Shown: positions 1 to 7,319 of the stretch, piece by piece | Position numbering within the stretch: position 1 is the stretch's first letter | How the letters are laid out: each line of letters begins with the position of its first letter | Assembly: GCA_016928975.1 (NCBI GenBank) | Contig: JAFGJR010000321.1 | Span: 1 to 14,112 of the forward strand | Source: Sedimentisphaerales bacterium | Lineage (GTDB): Bacteria > Planctomycetota > Phycisphaerae > Sedimentisphaerales > SG8-4 | DNA: 14,112 nucleotides | Direction: 5' to 3' | Program-made: the position numbers and the translations under genes | The notes under the pieces: model-generated | Databases searched by the model: none | What the model saw: only the letters and a program-made list of their open reading frames with translations | What the model was told of the DNA's origin: nothing

Positions 1-852
1 AACCGCGGCATCTACCACAAAGGCTGGACCGCGGTGACAAAGCACAGCACGCCGTGGATTATGGCCAAACTCCCGGCCTTCGACGACGACGTCTGGGAGC
101 TCTACGACGCCAAGGACTGGAGCCAGGCCAGGGATCTGTCCAAGCGGATGCCGGAGAAGCTTCATGAGCTTCAGCGCCTCTGGCTGATCGAAGCGACGCG
201 CCACAAGGTCTTGCCCCTCGATGACCGAGGGCTGGAGAGACTCAACCCCGACATGGCAGGCAGGCCCACGCTCATCAAAGGGAAGACCCAACTTCTCTTC
301 GGAGGGATGGGACGCCTTTCCGAGAACTGCATCCTCAACATCAAGAACAAGTCGCACTCCGTTACGGCCCAGATTGTCGTGCCGAAGGAAGGCGCCGAGG
401 GTGTGATTATCTCCCAGGGAGCCAACATCGGTGGCTGGGCTCTCTATGCCAAGAAGGGCAAGCTGAAGTACTGCTACAACTGGGGCGGCTTCAAGCACTT
501 CTACGTAGAAGGGGCTGCGGCGATCCCGGCCGGGGAGCACCAGGTGCGCATGGAGTTCGCCTACGCCGGCGGCGGCTTGGGCAAGGGCGGCAAGGTGACG
601 CTGTTCACCGACGGCAAGAAGGTCGGCGAGGGGGAGGTCGGGGCCACGTTGGCCATGGTCTTCTCCGCCGACGACGGCTGCGACGTGGGCGAGGACTCAG
701 GCGCCCCGGTCTCCGAAGACTACGGCTCGAGAGGGAATGCTTTCAACGGCCACATCAAGGGTGTGCAACTGGCCATCGCCGAGGCTGCGGAAAGCGTGGA
801 TCACCTGGTCAAGCCCGAAGATGCCCTCCGCATCGCGATGGCGCGGCAGTAG
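1..852 (+). CDS. Arylsulfatase, C-terminal part (5' end outside window)
   Basis: The reading frame is open from base 1 to the TAG at 850-852, so this is the last 283 residues of a larger protein; the GTG at 34 is internal, not a start. The first residues (RGIYHKGW, then STPW) and the WELYDAKDWSQARDL segment match the end of the alkaline-phosphatase-fold core of long arylsulfatases of roughly 770-790 residues. A C-terminal beta-rich region follows (GKTQLLFGGMGRLSEN, NKSHSVTA, GGWALYAKKGKLKYCYNW, AGEHQVRMEF), ending in RIAMARQ, as I recall for this subfamily. The catalytic formylglycine site (CxPxR or SxPxR) lies upstream and cannot be seen. The family hydrolyses sulfate esters and is usually exported. 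The maturase gene about 1.2 kb downstream fits as the enzyme that activates it. The family call is firm; the substrate is unknown. Confidence 0.93.
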   Translation, partial: NRGIYHKGWTAVTKHSTPWIMAKLPAFDDDVWELYDAKDWSQARDLSKRMPEKLHELQRLWLIEATRHKVLPLDDRGLERLNPDMAGRPTLIKGKTQLLFGGMGRLSENCILNIKNKSHSVTAQIVVPKEGAEGVIISQGANIGGWALYAKKGKLKYCYNWGGFKHFYVEGAAAIPAGEHQVRMEFAYAGGGLGKGGKVTLFTDGKKVGEGEVGATLAMVFSADDGCDVGEDSGAPVSEDYGSRGNAFNGHIKGVQLAIAEAAESVDHLVKPEDALRIAMARQ

Positions 853-872
853 AGATGCGGCAGATGACATGG

Positions 873-902
873 CCAGTGGCGAGAACAGGCTCTCGCCACT
901 GG
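873..902 (+). terminator. Candidate terminator hairpin after the arylsulfatase
   Basis: Two perfect 12-base arms (873-884, ccagtggcgaga, and 891-902, tctcgccactgg) flank a 6-base loop, 21 bp after the sulfatase stop. Two G-T pairs could extend the stem. A clean T-run is missing (the following bases are ttactgatgg), so it is not a textbook intrinsic terminator. It could also stabilise the 3' end of the mRNA. The rest of 853-1044 shows no other gene or convincing promoter. Confidence 0.5.
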
Positions 903-1027
903 TTACTGATGGCTGGCCAAGATGGGCGGATGCGGGTTGATGCAGGAAGGCCAAAGGATTTCAGGATAGCCCTGGTGCCGCAGTTGTTCGCCATGGCCAC
1001 AGGCCGACAGGCATGTTTTGACAAACC

Positions 1028-1032
1028 GGAGG
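1028..1032 (+). promoter_or_regulatory. Ribosome binding site choosing the ATG at 1045
   Basis: GGAGG lies 12 bases before the ATG at 1045 and 21 before the ATG at 1054. An upstream in-frame TTG at 1018 would place this motif inside the gene, so the ATG at 1045 is preferred. The spacing is on the long side. Confidence 0.5.
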
Positions 1033-1044
1033 CATGAGATACAC

Positions 1045-1914
1045 ATGGATGCCATGCCGATATGGGCCGTCCTTGCAGGCGCGATTGTCGTTGTCCTACT
1101 GGCCTATGAGGTGGGATACAGGCTGGGGCGAACTGTCGGCCGGCGTGCAGACCCAGAGAAAGAACCGCCGGCCTCCGCCATTGCCGCGTCCATTCTGGGG
1201 CTGACCGCGTTTATCCTGGCGTTCACCTTCGGGATCGCGACTGACCGCTATGACGAACGCAAGGCGTTTGTGCGCGATGAAGCCAATGCAATTAACACCG
1301 CCTATCTGCGGTCGGACTTCCTGCCGGTGCCGGATCGCGGCAAAGCGCAGGAACTCCTCCGACGATATGTTGACAGTCGCTTGGCCTCCGTACAGTCGGG
1401 AGACCTTGAACAGTTGCACCGGGCGCTTCAGGAGTCGGATCAGATTCAACGGCAATTGTGGGAAACGGCCGTTGTCAATGCTCGCCAGGACATGAACTCG
1501 GATGTGGCCGCCCTCTATGTTGATTCCCTGAACGAGGTGATCGAGCTGCATGCCGTGCGGGTGGCCGTCGGTCTGTATGCTCGGATTCCCTCCGGCATCT
1601 GGCTGGTCCTGGGTATTCTTATCCTGCTCGGCCTGATCGGTGTCGGTTACCAAAGCGCCATTGGGGACTCCCGACGATCGCGGGCCATCCTGGTTCTGGC
1701 CCTCGCGTTCGGCGTAGTGATCACGCTGATTGCCTCGCTCGATCGATCGCAGAGTGGCTTAACCCCGGTTTCTCAGCGGCCGTTGGAGGCCCTGCGGTCC
1801 TCGATGGCCAAGGATGTCCACGCGACGGGGGACCGGGGGGAGAGTGCCGGGCCAAGCAGCGCCGGAAGACGCCTCGATATGCCTCTGCCGGCGGAGCAGG
1901 AGAATGTGGAGTAG
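1045..1914 (+). CDS. Bestrophin-like (DUF4239) membrane protein
   Basis: This 289-residue protein has the layout of the DUF4239/bestrophin-like family: an N-terminal membrane helix (about 6-22), a second helix (44-66) ending in FTFGIATDRYDERK, a long helical soluble stretch with VRDEANAINTAYLRSD (77-91), then two more helices (about 182-204 and 213-231). The FAFGIAxDRYDxRRxLVxxEANAIGTAYLR-type block is the family signature as I remember it. The function is unproven; a relationship to bestrophin anion channels has been proposed from sequence. The last 55 residues are hydrophilic and probably disordered. The gene sits between the sulfatase and its likely maturase, with about 93 bp to the maturase start, so co-transcription with the maturase is possible. 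The start is the ATG at 1045, with a TTG at 1018 as a longer alternative. Confidence 0.8.
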   Translation: MDAMPIWAVLAGAIVVVLLAYEVGYRLGRTVGRRADPEKEPPASAIAASILGLTAFILAFTFGIATDRYDERKAFVRDEANAINTAYLRSDFLPVPDRGKAQELLRRYVDSRLASVQSGDLEQLHRALQESDQIQRQLWETAVVNARQDMNSDVAALYVDSLNEVIELHAVRVAVGLYARIPSGIWLVLGILILLGLIGVGYQSAIGDSRRSRAILVLALAFGVVITLIASLDRSQSGLTPVSQRPLEALRSSMAKDVHATGDRGESAGPSSAGRRLDMPLPAEQENVE

Positions 1915-1996
1915 CTGCCGTGACCGATCTTGAAAGGATTCTGGAATGGTCACTTGCCGCTGGAGGCCACGGCAGAACCTGTGTGCGGTGTTGAGT

Positions 1997-2000
1997 GGAG
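1997..2000 (+). promoter_or_regulatory. Ribosome binding site choosing the ATG at 2008
   Basis: GGAG followed by AGAG lies 7 bases before the ATG at 2008. The frame stays open upstream to a TTG at 1930, but residues added there do not resemble a maturase N-terminus, whereas the protein from 2008 starts close to the first radical-SAM strand. Confidence 0.55.
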
Positions 2001-2007
2001 AGAGTGT

Positions 2008-3297
2008 ATGAGTGCGGGCGACGAGCTGCGCGACTTTCACGTTATGGCCAAGCCGACTGGCTCGCGCTGCAACCTGGCCTGCGACTACTGCTTCTTCCTG
2101 AAGAAGGAGCACCTCTATCCGGGCAGTGAGTTTCGCATGTCTGACGAGGTGATGGAGAGCTACATCCGGCAGACCTTCGAGGCCCATCAGGCACCCGAGG
2201 CGACGATCGCCTGGCAGGGGGGAGAACCGACCCTGATGGGCCTCGACTTCTTCCGCCGGGCCATGGCCGCTGAGCGGAAGTATGTCCGGCCGGGGATGCG
2301 TATCGAGAACACGCTCCAGACCAATGGCGTGCTCCTTGACGACCAGTGGTGCCGCTTCCTCCATGACAACAATTTCCTGGTCGGCCTCAGTCTCGACGGT
2401 CCGCGACTCCGCCACGACGCATACCGCCACGATAAGGCCGGGCATTCCGTGTTCGACCAGGTCATTCAGGCGGTCCGGCTGATGCAGAAGCACAAGGTCG
2501 AGTTCAACATCCTCTGCACGGTCAGTGCCGCCAACAGCCTGTATCCGCTGGAGGTGTACCGCTTCTTCCGCGACGAACTCAAGACGCCCTATCTCCAGTT
2601 CATCCCGATCGTGGAACGGGCCAACGAGAGCGGGTTTCAGGAGGGTCAAGCGGTCACCGAGCGTTCTGTCAGGCCGGAACAATATGGCCGGTTCCTGATC
2701 GAGATCTTCGACGAGTGGATTAAGCGGGACGTGGGCCGGATGTTCGTCCAGACCTTCGACGGTGTGCTGGCCTCATGGCTTCTCGGCGGTTCGTCGCTCT
2801 GCATTTTCCAGCCCACTTGCGGCCGGAGCGTGACCTTGGAGCACAACGGAGACGTCTACTCATGCGACCATTTCGTCGAGCCGCGACACCTGCTGGGCAA
2901 CATCATGCAGACCCCCCTGGCCGACCTGGTGTCGTCGGACAAGCAGCAGGAGTTCGGCCAGGCGAAGTCGTCCGCGTTGCCCGGAGCCTGCCGCCAGTGC
3001 GAGTATCTGTTTGCCTGCCACGGGGAATGTCCCAAGAACAGGGTGCTGGCCACTCCGGATGGTGAGCCGGGACTGAACTGGCTGTGCGCCGGGCTGAAGG
3101 CCTTCTTTGCCCACACCCGGGAACCCATGAAGGTCATGGCGGATTTGCTGCGACAGGGCAGGCTGGCCGAGGAAGTCATGAAGGTTCCAGAAAATGAGAA
3201 GAAGGCGGGCTTCCCCTACGCCGCAAGGGCAGGGCGCAATGAGCCCTGTTCCTGCGGGAGCGGACTGAAGTTCAAGAAGTGTCACGGGCGTGGCTGA
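2008..3297 (+). CDS. Anaerobic sulfatase maturase (radical SAM/SPASM) with SEC-C tail
   Basis: This 429-residue radical-SAM enzyme is predicted to oxidise the active-site Cys or Ser of sulfatases to C-alpha-formylglycine without oxygen, in the cytoplasm before export. The radical-SAM cluster motif CNLACDYC gives Cys21, Cys25 and Cys28, and GGEP (71-74) is the SAM-binding motif. A SPASM region follows with Cys265, Cys271, Cys286, Cys328, Cys331, Cys337, Cys341 and Cys360, which would hold two auxiliary 4Fe-4S clusters. YSCDHFV (284-290) carries an Asp287 that matches the catalytic base described in the clostridial anSME. The C-terminus (409-427) is a SEC-C zinc motif, GRNEPCSCGSG through KKCHG, with Cys414, Cys416, Cys425 and His426; this tail is often seen in bacterial maturases. 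The SAM and SPASM cysteines look complete, so the enzyme should be active. Its nearest visible target is the arylsulfatase ending at 852. Confidence 0.95.
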   Translation: MSAGDELRDFHVMAKPTGSRCNLACDYCFFLKKEHLYPGSEFRMSDEVMESYIRQTFEAHQAPEATIAWQGGEPTLMGLDFFRRAMAAERKYVRPGMRIENTLQTNGVLLDDQWCRFLHDNNFLVGLSLDGPRLRHDAYRHDKAGHSVFDQVIQAVRLMQKHKVEFNILCTVSAANSLYPLEVYRFFRDELKTPYLQFIPIVERANESGFQEGQAVTERSVRPEQYGRFLIEIFDEWIKRDVGRMFVQTFDGVLASWLLGGSSLCIFQPTCGRSVTLEHNGDVYSCDHFVEPRHLLGNIMQTPLADLVSSDKQQEFGQAKSSALPGACRQCEYLFACHGECPKNRVLATPDGEPGLNWLCAGLKAFFAHTREPMKVMADLLRQGRLAEEVMKVPENEKKAGFPYAARAGRNEPCSCGSGLKFKKCHGRG

Positions 3298-3345
3298 ATC
3301 TATACCCGTGGCACTGTCGGCGACGACACGTGACCCGAGGACAGG

Positions 3346-3352
3346 AAAGGAG
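3346..3352 (+). promoter_or_regulatory. Ribosome binding site choosing the ATG at 3362
   Basis: AAAGGAG lies 9 bases before the ATG at 3362, the best-spaced strong site here. The alternative GTG at 3290 would overlap the maturase stop by 8 bases and add 24 residues with no resemblance to the DUF202 family. Confidence 0.6.
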
Positions 3353-3361
3353 AAGCGTGTC

Positions 3362-3751
3362 ATGCGGGAAGGCAAAGGACCCACTGCCGACGAATTGGCC
3401 ATGCAGCGGACGCTCATGGCGTCCGAGCGGACTTTCATGGCCTGGACGCGGACGTCGCTGTCGCTGATCAGTTTCGGCTTCACGATCTACAAGTTCCTGC
3501 AATACGCCCGCGAGAACAACCCGAACGGCCCCGCCATCCAAGGGCCGCGGAATCTCGGCACGGTACTGGTCGGCATGGGGGTGCTCTTCCTGATCCTGTC
3601 GGCCATCCAGCACTGGCAGCACATGAAGCGCGCGTCATCGCCGATACTGACGCCTCGCACCTGGTCATTGTCCATGTTTCTGGCCCTGTTGCTGGCGGTG
3701 CTGGGGATCCTGGCGATGATCAATATGATCTTCAGGGTCGGCCCATTCTAG
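3362..3751 (+). CDS. DUF202 family small membrane protein
   Basis: The 129-residue product has the DUF202 (YidH-like) signature: a short soluble N-terminus, then SERTFMAWTRTSLSLISFGF (21-40) leading into the first membrane helix (about 28-46). Two more helices follow at about 65-83 and 103-124. The conserved Arg/Thr/Trp/Arg cluster just ahead of helix 1 is present. The length is normal for the family. No biochemical role is established for these proteins. It follows the maturase by 64 bp and precedes a polytopic membrane protein by 22 bp, so it looks like part of a membrane-protein operon. The ATG at 3362 is chosen from the Shine-Dalgarno site; a GTG at 3290 is the longer alternative. Confidence 0.85.
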   Translation: MREGKGPTADELAMQRTLMASERTFMAWTRTSLSLISFGFTIYKFLQYARENNPNGPAIQGPRNLGTVLVGMGVLFLILSAIQHWQHMKRASSPILTPRTWSLSMFLALLLAVLGILAMINMIFRVGPF

Positions 3752-3773
3752 GCCGCAGTACGAGGGGGCGTCC

Positions 3774-4547
3774 ATGTGGGATGCGGAGACCTGTTTCACC
3801 GCACTTTTGCTCGCCGCCGTGTTTCTCCTCGGCGGCAAGTTGCAGGCCCATCGCCACCGGTGGCGACGGGCGGGCATCTCTGCGGCGGCCGGGGCATCCA
3901 TGGCCTACGTGTTTGTCCAATTGATGCCGGAACTGTCGGAGGCAGGCAAGGTGTATGTCGGCACTCCCGTCATGAACGTCCTGGGGTTGGCCGAGGCGCA
4001 CGTGTACGTGGCCGCCCTGGCCGGCTTCGTGTTCTTTTACGGGTTGGAGCACATGGTAGCCTGGTCGCGTCTTGCCTTTCGCGTCGGCGAAGACGGCTCC
4101 AGGCGCAACGCCCCGGTCTTCCTGTTGCACGTCGGCGGGTTTGCGGCCTACGCCGCCCTGGTGAGTTACATGATGGTGCGAGGACTCGGCGAAAGGCCGC
4201 TTCCCGTCACGATGTATGCCGTGGCCATGGCCCTGCACTTCCTCTCCGTGGACCATTCCCTGCGGAGGGAACACGGGGCGGCTTATGAGCGGCTCGGCAA
4301 GTATGTCCTTGCGGCCGCCGTGATCGCTGGATGGGTATGTGCCATGGTCACGACGATCCATGGTGCGGCCATAGCGATGTCTCTGGGACTGGTGTCTGGG
4401 GGCGTGATCATGAACAGCACGATCATGGAACTCCCCCGAGAGAAGGATGGCCGCTTCTGGGCGTTTCTGTCTGGTGCGGCCGGGTATGCCACCGTTCTGT
4501 TGGCAGTGGCCGCTTATGCCGGCATGGCCGAGAACAGCGGATCGTGA
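3774..4547 (+). CDS. Polytopic membrane protein, remotely ZIP-transporter-like
   Basis: The 257-residue product is largely hydrophobic, with about seven or eight possible membrane helices (roughly 7-21, 36-50, 74-92, 113-134, 144-158, 175-195, 197-213 and 228-249). Two pieces recall ZIP metal transporters: GASMAYVFVQLMPEL (40-54) resembles the helix ending in a Pro-Glu pair, and SLGLVSGGVIMNSTIMELP (203-221) resembles the helix ending in an acidic-Pro step. However, the metal-binding HNxPEG-type motif of true ZIP proteins is absent; the corresponding area reads LHFLSVDHSLRREHG (154-168). It may be a ZIP relative that has lost or changed its metal site, or an unrelated membrane family, so transport of zinc or iron should not be assumed. 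GAGGGG at 3762-3767 precedes the ATG by 6 bases. The stop codon overlaps the next gene's Shine-Dalgarno region, which points to translational coupling. Confidence 0.75.
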   Translation: MWDAETCFTALLLAAVFLLGGKLQAHRHRWRRAGISAAAGASMAYVFVQLMPELSEAGKVYVGTPVMNVLGLAEAHVYVAALAGFVFFYGLEHMVAWSRLAFRVGEDGSRRNAPVFLLHVGGFAAYAALVSYMMVRGLGERPLPVTMYAVAMALHFLSVDHSLRREHGAAYERLGKYVLAAAVIAGWVCAMVTTIHGAAIAMSLGLVSGGVIMNSTIMELPREKDGRFWAFLSGAAGYATVLLAVAAYAGMAENSGS

Positions 4548-4559
4548 AGGAGAAACGAT

Positions 4560-5429
4560 ATGGACCCAGCAGCCAGGATTGCCACGTGGACGTTCCTCGT
4601 CGGAACGATGCTGAGCATCGGGCTGAAGGTCACGCCGAGCGAACTGCTGTCGGCCTTGCGGCAACGCAGCCTGATGATCCGTTCACTGGTGGTCAATTTC
4701 CTCATTGTGCCGGCCCTGGGCTTGCTGCTGGTGAGTCTTGTTCCCATGAGCACGGACGTGGCCGTCGGCCTGCTGCTGATGGCGGCCATGCCGGGCGGGT
4801 TGAACGCGATCCAGTTCACCAGCAAGGCCCCCGGCGCCCTGAACTACGCTGCGACGCTGTTGTTCGTGCTGTCGTTGCTTGGGGTGGTCGTCTCTCCCAC
4901 GCTGGCCACCTGGATGCTTCCGTGGCAGGAGCCCGAATTCGTGATACCCCTGGGCCGGGTGATCGGGCTGCTCCTGGTGGCGGTCGTGCTTCCTCTGGCG
5001 GCCGGCCTGGCGTTGCATCGCGCGTCCGCCCGGCTGGCCGGGAAGCTGGCCAAGCCGGTCGCCCTGGTAGGCACGGTGACTTTCGTGGTCGCGGTGATCT
5101 TGCTCATGGCCAGGCGCAAAGAGGCTATGGCCTCGCTGACTGGGGCCGAGTTGGCAGCCATGCTGGGCCTGATCCTGGCCTCAATGGTCGTGGGAGGGCT
5201 TCTCGGTGGGCCCTCGGCGGAGACCAGGCGTGTCCTGGCCACGGCCACAAGCATGCGAAACGCGGCCCTGGGCCTGGTCGTTGCTCTGAACAACTTCCCT
5301 GGCCGACACGTGGCCGTGGCTGTAATCGCTTTCAGCGCCCTGATGATTCCACCGAACATGCTGCTGACCGTGTACGCGATTGTTCGCGCACGTCGTGGAA
5401 AACGACATGCTGCACAGGTGGGCGAGTGA
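4560..5429 (+). CDS. Bile acid:sodium symporter family (BASS) transporter
   Basis: The 289-residue inner-membrane protein has about eight to ten hydrophobic helices and the BASS layout: an opening TFLVGTMLSIGLKVT (11-25), where family members carry a conserved Met-Gly-Leu region, then PALGLLL (51-57), and LLLMAAMPGGLNAIQFTSKA (71-90), matching the PGG-x-x-A-x-x-x-T region next to the sodium site. Later, TRRVLATATSMRNAALGLVVALNN corresponds to the conserved helix with paired polar residues in the second repeat. Family members carry organic anions with sodium; relatives move pantoate, pyruvate, glucosinolates or arsenite. The substrate here cannot be read from sequence. AGGAG (4548-4552), beginning at the last base of the previous stop codon, gives strong evidence for the ATG at 4560 and for coupling to the upstream gene. 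The 91 bp up to the porin gene contain no gene. Confidence 0.88.
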   Translation: MDPAARIATWTFLVGTMLSIGLKVTPSELLSALRQRSLMIRSLVVNFLIVPALGLLLVSLVPMSTDVAVGLLLMAAMPGGLNAIQFTSKAPGALNYAATLLFVLSLLGVVVSPTLATWMLPWQEPEFVIPLGRVIGLLLVAVVLPLAAGLALHRASARLAGKLAKPVALVGTVTFVVAVILLMARRKEAMASLTGAELAAMLGLILASMVVGGLLGGPSAETRRVLATATSMRNAALGLVVALNNFPGRHVAVAVIAFSALMIPPNMLLTVYAIVRARRGKRHAAQVGE

Positions 5430-5507
5430 ATGACAGGTCTCGTGGCGTGACCGCGGCACCTGACCTGAGACCAAGGCTAGTGTAGCCACCAACCGAAGCT
5501 CAGATGA

Positions 5508-5513
5508 AGGAGG
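5508..5513 (+). promoter_or_regulatory. Strong ribosome binding site of the porin gene
   Basis: AGGAGG within a longer purine run (5507-5516) lies 7 bases before the first of two consecutive ATG codons (5521 and 5524), with a third ATG-less but plausible in-frame run after it. Such a strong site suits a highly made outer-membrane protein. Confidence 0.6.
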
Positions 5514-5520
5514 AGACAGG

Positions 5521-7125
5521 ATGATGATGGCGATCAGGAGTATCTTGTGCGTGATCACGTTGGCGGGGCTCGCGGCGGTCGCTGCGGCTCCTGCGAACGC
5601 CGATGGAGAAGTCTCGCCGTCCGAGTCGAGCGTGACCGAGGCGAAGGCCGCCGAGGTTTCGAAGGCCTCTGCGGGCGAAGCCGTGGCCGCCTCCGGGCAG
5701 CCCGTTGCGGCGGATGAGGGAGGGCACGCCGGAGACTGGCGACTTGACGCAAAAACGACACCCCCGCCGCGCGACTACAGCGGCGACTTCTGGAACCGCG
5801 ATACCCTGACGGGCGACTGGGGCGGAGGGCGCAACCAGTTGGCCGAGGATGGAGTCACCATCGACTTCGGCCTGACACAGACATTCCAGGGGGTCACCGG
5901 CGGGGGCAAGACTCACACCTGGCGGTACCAGGGCTCGGACGACCTGGTGATCAATCTCGACATGGGCAAGATGGGATTGTGGCCCGGCGGGTTCTTCAAG
6001 ATTCACGCCGAGAACCGCTTCGGCACCTCGGTCAACAGCTTCACCGGCGCCCTCAGTCCGGTCAATACGGATTCGCTCTTTCCGGTGCCCGAGAGGAATA
6101 TCACCACCCTCTCCGAGGTGGTCTACATGCAGTTCTTGTCGCCTAAATTCGGCGTCATCATGGGTAAGATCCAGTCACGCGAGCCCAATGAGTTTGCCGG
6201 TGACGAGAGGACGCAGTTCATGAACACGTCCCTGGTATTCAATCCGGCAATGGGCACGACCGTTCCTCTGGACACGCTGGGCGCCGGCGTCCTTGCCATG
6301 CCGACGGACTGGCTGACGGTGACGGCCATGGTCATGGACTCGGAAGGCACGGCGAACGTCAGCGGGTTCGATACGGCGTTTCACCAGGGAGTGAGCACAC
6401 TGAATCTGTATGAATTCAAGGTCAAGCCCTTTGGCAAGCCCGGTCATCAACGGATCGGCTGGACGTGGAGCGACCGAAGCCGTGCCGAGCTTGACCAGGA
6501 ACTCCTGGCGCCGGAACGCGCTCAGTTCAATGCGGCCCGCGACCGGCTGCTCGCGGCCAGGGCGGCCTTGGAGGCACGGGCGGCGAGGCATCCCCGTCTG
6601 AGCCAGATTCTTCGCGAGCGACTTCGTGAGCGTTACGGTGCGCAGATAAGAGCCAAGGCCAAGCAATACGCGCGACTGAGGGCGGAGGAGATCATTGCCG
6701 GCTTGCCCGAGCGCGTCACGCACCAGAGCAGCGACTGGTCGATCTTCTACAACTTCGACCAGTATCTCTATACGGTGCCCGGAGCAAAGGACCGCGGGAT
6801 CGGCGTTTTCGGACGCTTCGGCCTGAGCAGCGGCGAGGTCAACCCGGTCCAGGATTTCTACAGCATCGGCCTTGGAGGCAAGGGGCCGTGGTCCAAGCGG
6901 CCCCACGACAGTTTCGGCGTGGGGTACTACTACCTGGGAGCCAGCAGCAAGATGTCGCCCTTGCTCAACCGCTTCATCGAGGATGAGCAGGGCGTGGAGG
7001 CCTACTACAGCTTTGCCATTGCGCCCGGAGTGCGACTCACTTCGGACATTCAGGTCATCGATCCGTCCATTCACGACGTTGACACCACCGTCGTCGCGGG
7101 CGTTCGGCTGCAGATCGACTTCTGA
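5521..7125 (+). CDS. OprB-type carbohydrate porin with helical insertion
   Basis: The 534-residue product starts with a Sec signal peptide (hydrophobic about 7-23, likely cut after ANA at 25-27). An Ala/Glu/Ser-rich linker (28-80) follows, then a beta-barrel of the OprB carbohydrate-selective porin family. Hallmarks are WNRDTLTGDWGGGRNQLAEDGV (91-112, the family opening), LWPGGFFKIHAENRFG (153-168), SPKFGVIMGKI (207-217) and DSFGVGYYY (463-471). The C-terminus ends in alternating strand VVAGVRLQIDF with a terminal Phe, as needed for Bam-dependent assembly. Odd feature: residues about 318-398 are highly charged, rich in Ala, Arg and Glu, and look helical or coiled-coil, interrupting the strands between GWTWSD and SSDWSIFYNF. 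OprB proteins admit sugars and other small solutes; here the insertion could plug or extend the pore. The family is confident, the solute unknown. Confidence 0.9.
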   Translation: MMMAIRSILCVITLAGLAAVAAAPANADGEVSPSESSVTEAKAAEVSKASAGEAVAASGQPVAADEGGHAGDWRLDAKTTPPPRDYSGDFWNRDTLTGDWGGGRNQLAEDGVTIDFGLTQTFQGVTGGGKTHTWRYQGSDDLVINLDMGKMGLWPGGFFKIHAENRFGTSVNSFTGALSPVNTDSLFPVPERNITTLSEVVYMQFLSPKFGVIMGKIQSREPNEFAGDERTQFMNTSLVFNPAMGTTVPLDTLGAGVLAMPTDWLTVTAMVMDSEGTANVSGFDTAFHQGVSTLNLYEFKVKPFGKPGHQRIGWTWSDRSRAELDQELLAPERAQFNAARDRLLAARAALEARAARHPRLSQILRERLRERYGAQIRAKAKQYARLRAEEIIAGLPERVTHQSSDWSIFYNFDQYLYTVPGAKDRGIGVFGRFGLSSGEVNPVQDFYSIGLGGKGPWSKRPHDSFGVGYYYLGASSKMSPLLNRFIEDEQGVEAYYSFAIAPGVRLTSDIQVIDPSIHDVDTTVVAGVRLQIDF

Positions 7126-7319
7126 CGGATTCGGTGCGAGAAGAATGCGCGTCGCGCGAACCGCGATGGACCAAGGCCAACGGATCAGGACCCACGCGGG
7201 CCGCTTGAGTTCGATCGACTCGCACGCAGTGATGCCATGACAGGGATAGTGGTGCTGGATTAATAGCGAGGGCTTCCGGTGGCGGCCCATGAGGTCAGAT
7301 GAAACAGGAGAAAGACGAA

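Noticed and set aside
937..969. TTGATG with GGATAG as a promoter in the 853-1044 gap
   Set aside because: The spacing is about 21 bases, too long for a standard sigma-70 promoter.
1018..1023. TTGACA as a -35 element before the bestrophin-like gene
   Set aside because: No acceptable -10 lies 16-18 bases downstream, and the expected position falls at the start codon itself.
4331..5485. A 384-residue + strand reading frame across the ZIP-like and BASS genes
   Set aside because: Its translation is Gly/Arg-rich low-complexity protein, while the overlapping frames give well-formed membrane proteins with ribosome sites. It is a by-product of high G+C coding.
7126..7298. A terminator or small gene between porin and MBL gene
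   Set aside because: Only short GC palindromes without a proper loop are present, and the local frame (6872-7240) is a shadow of the porin continuing past its end.
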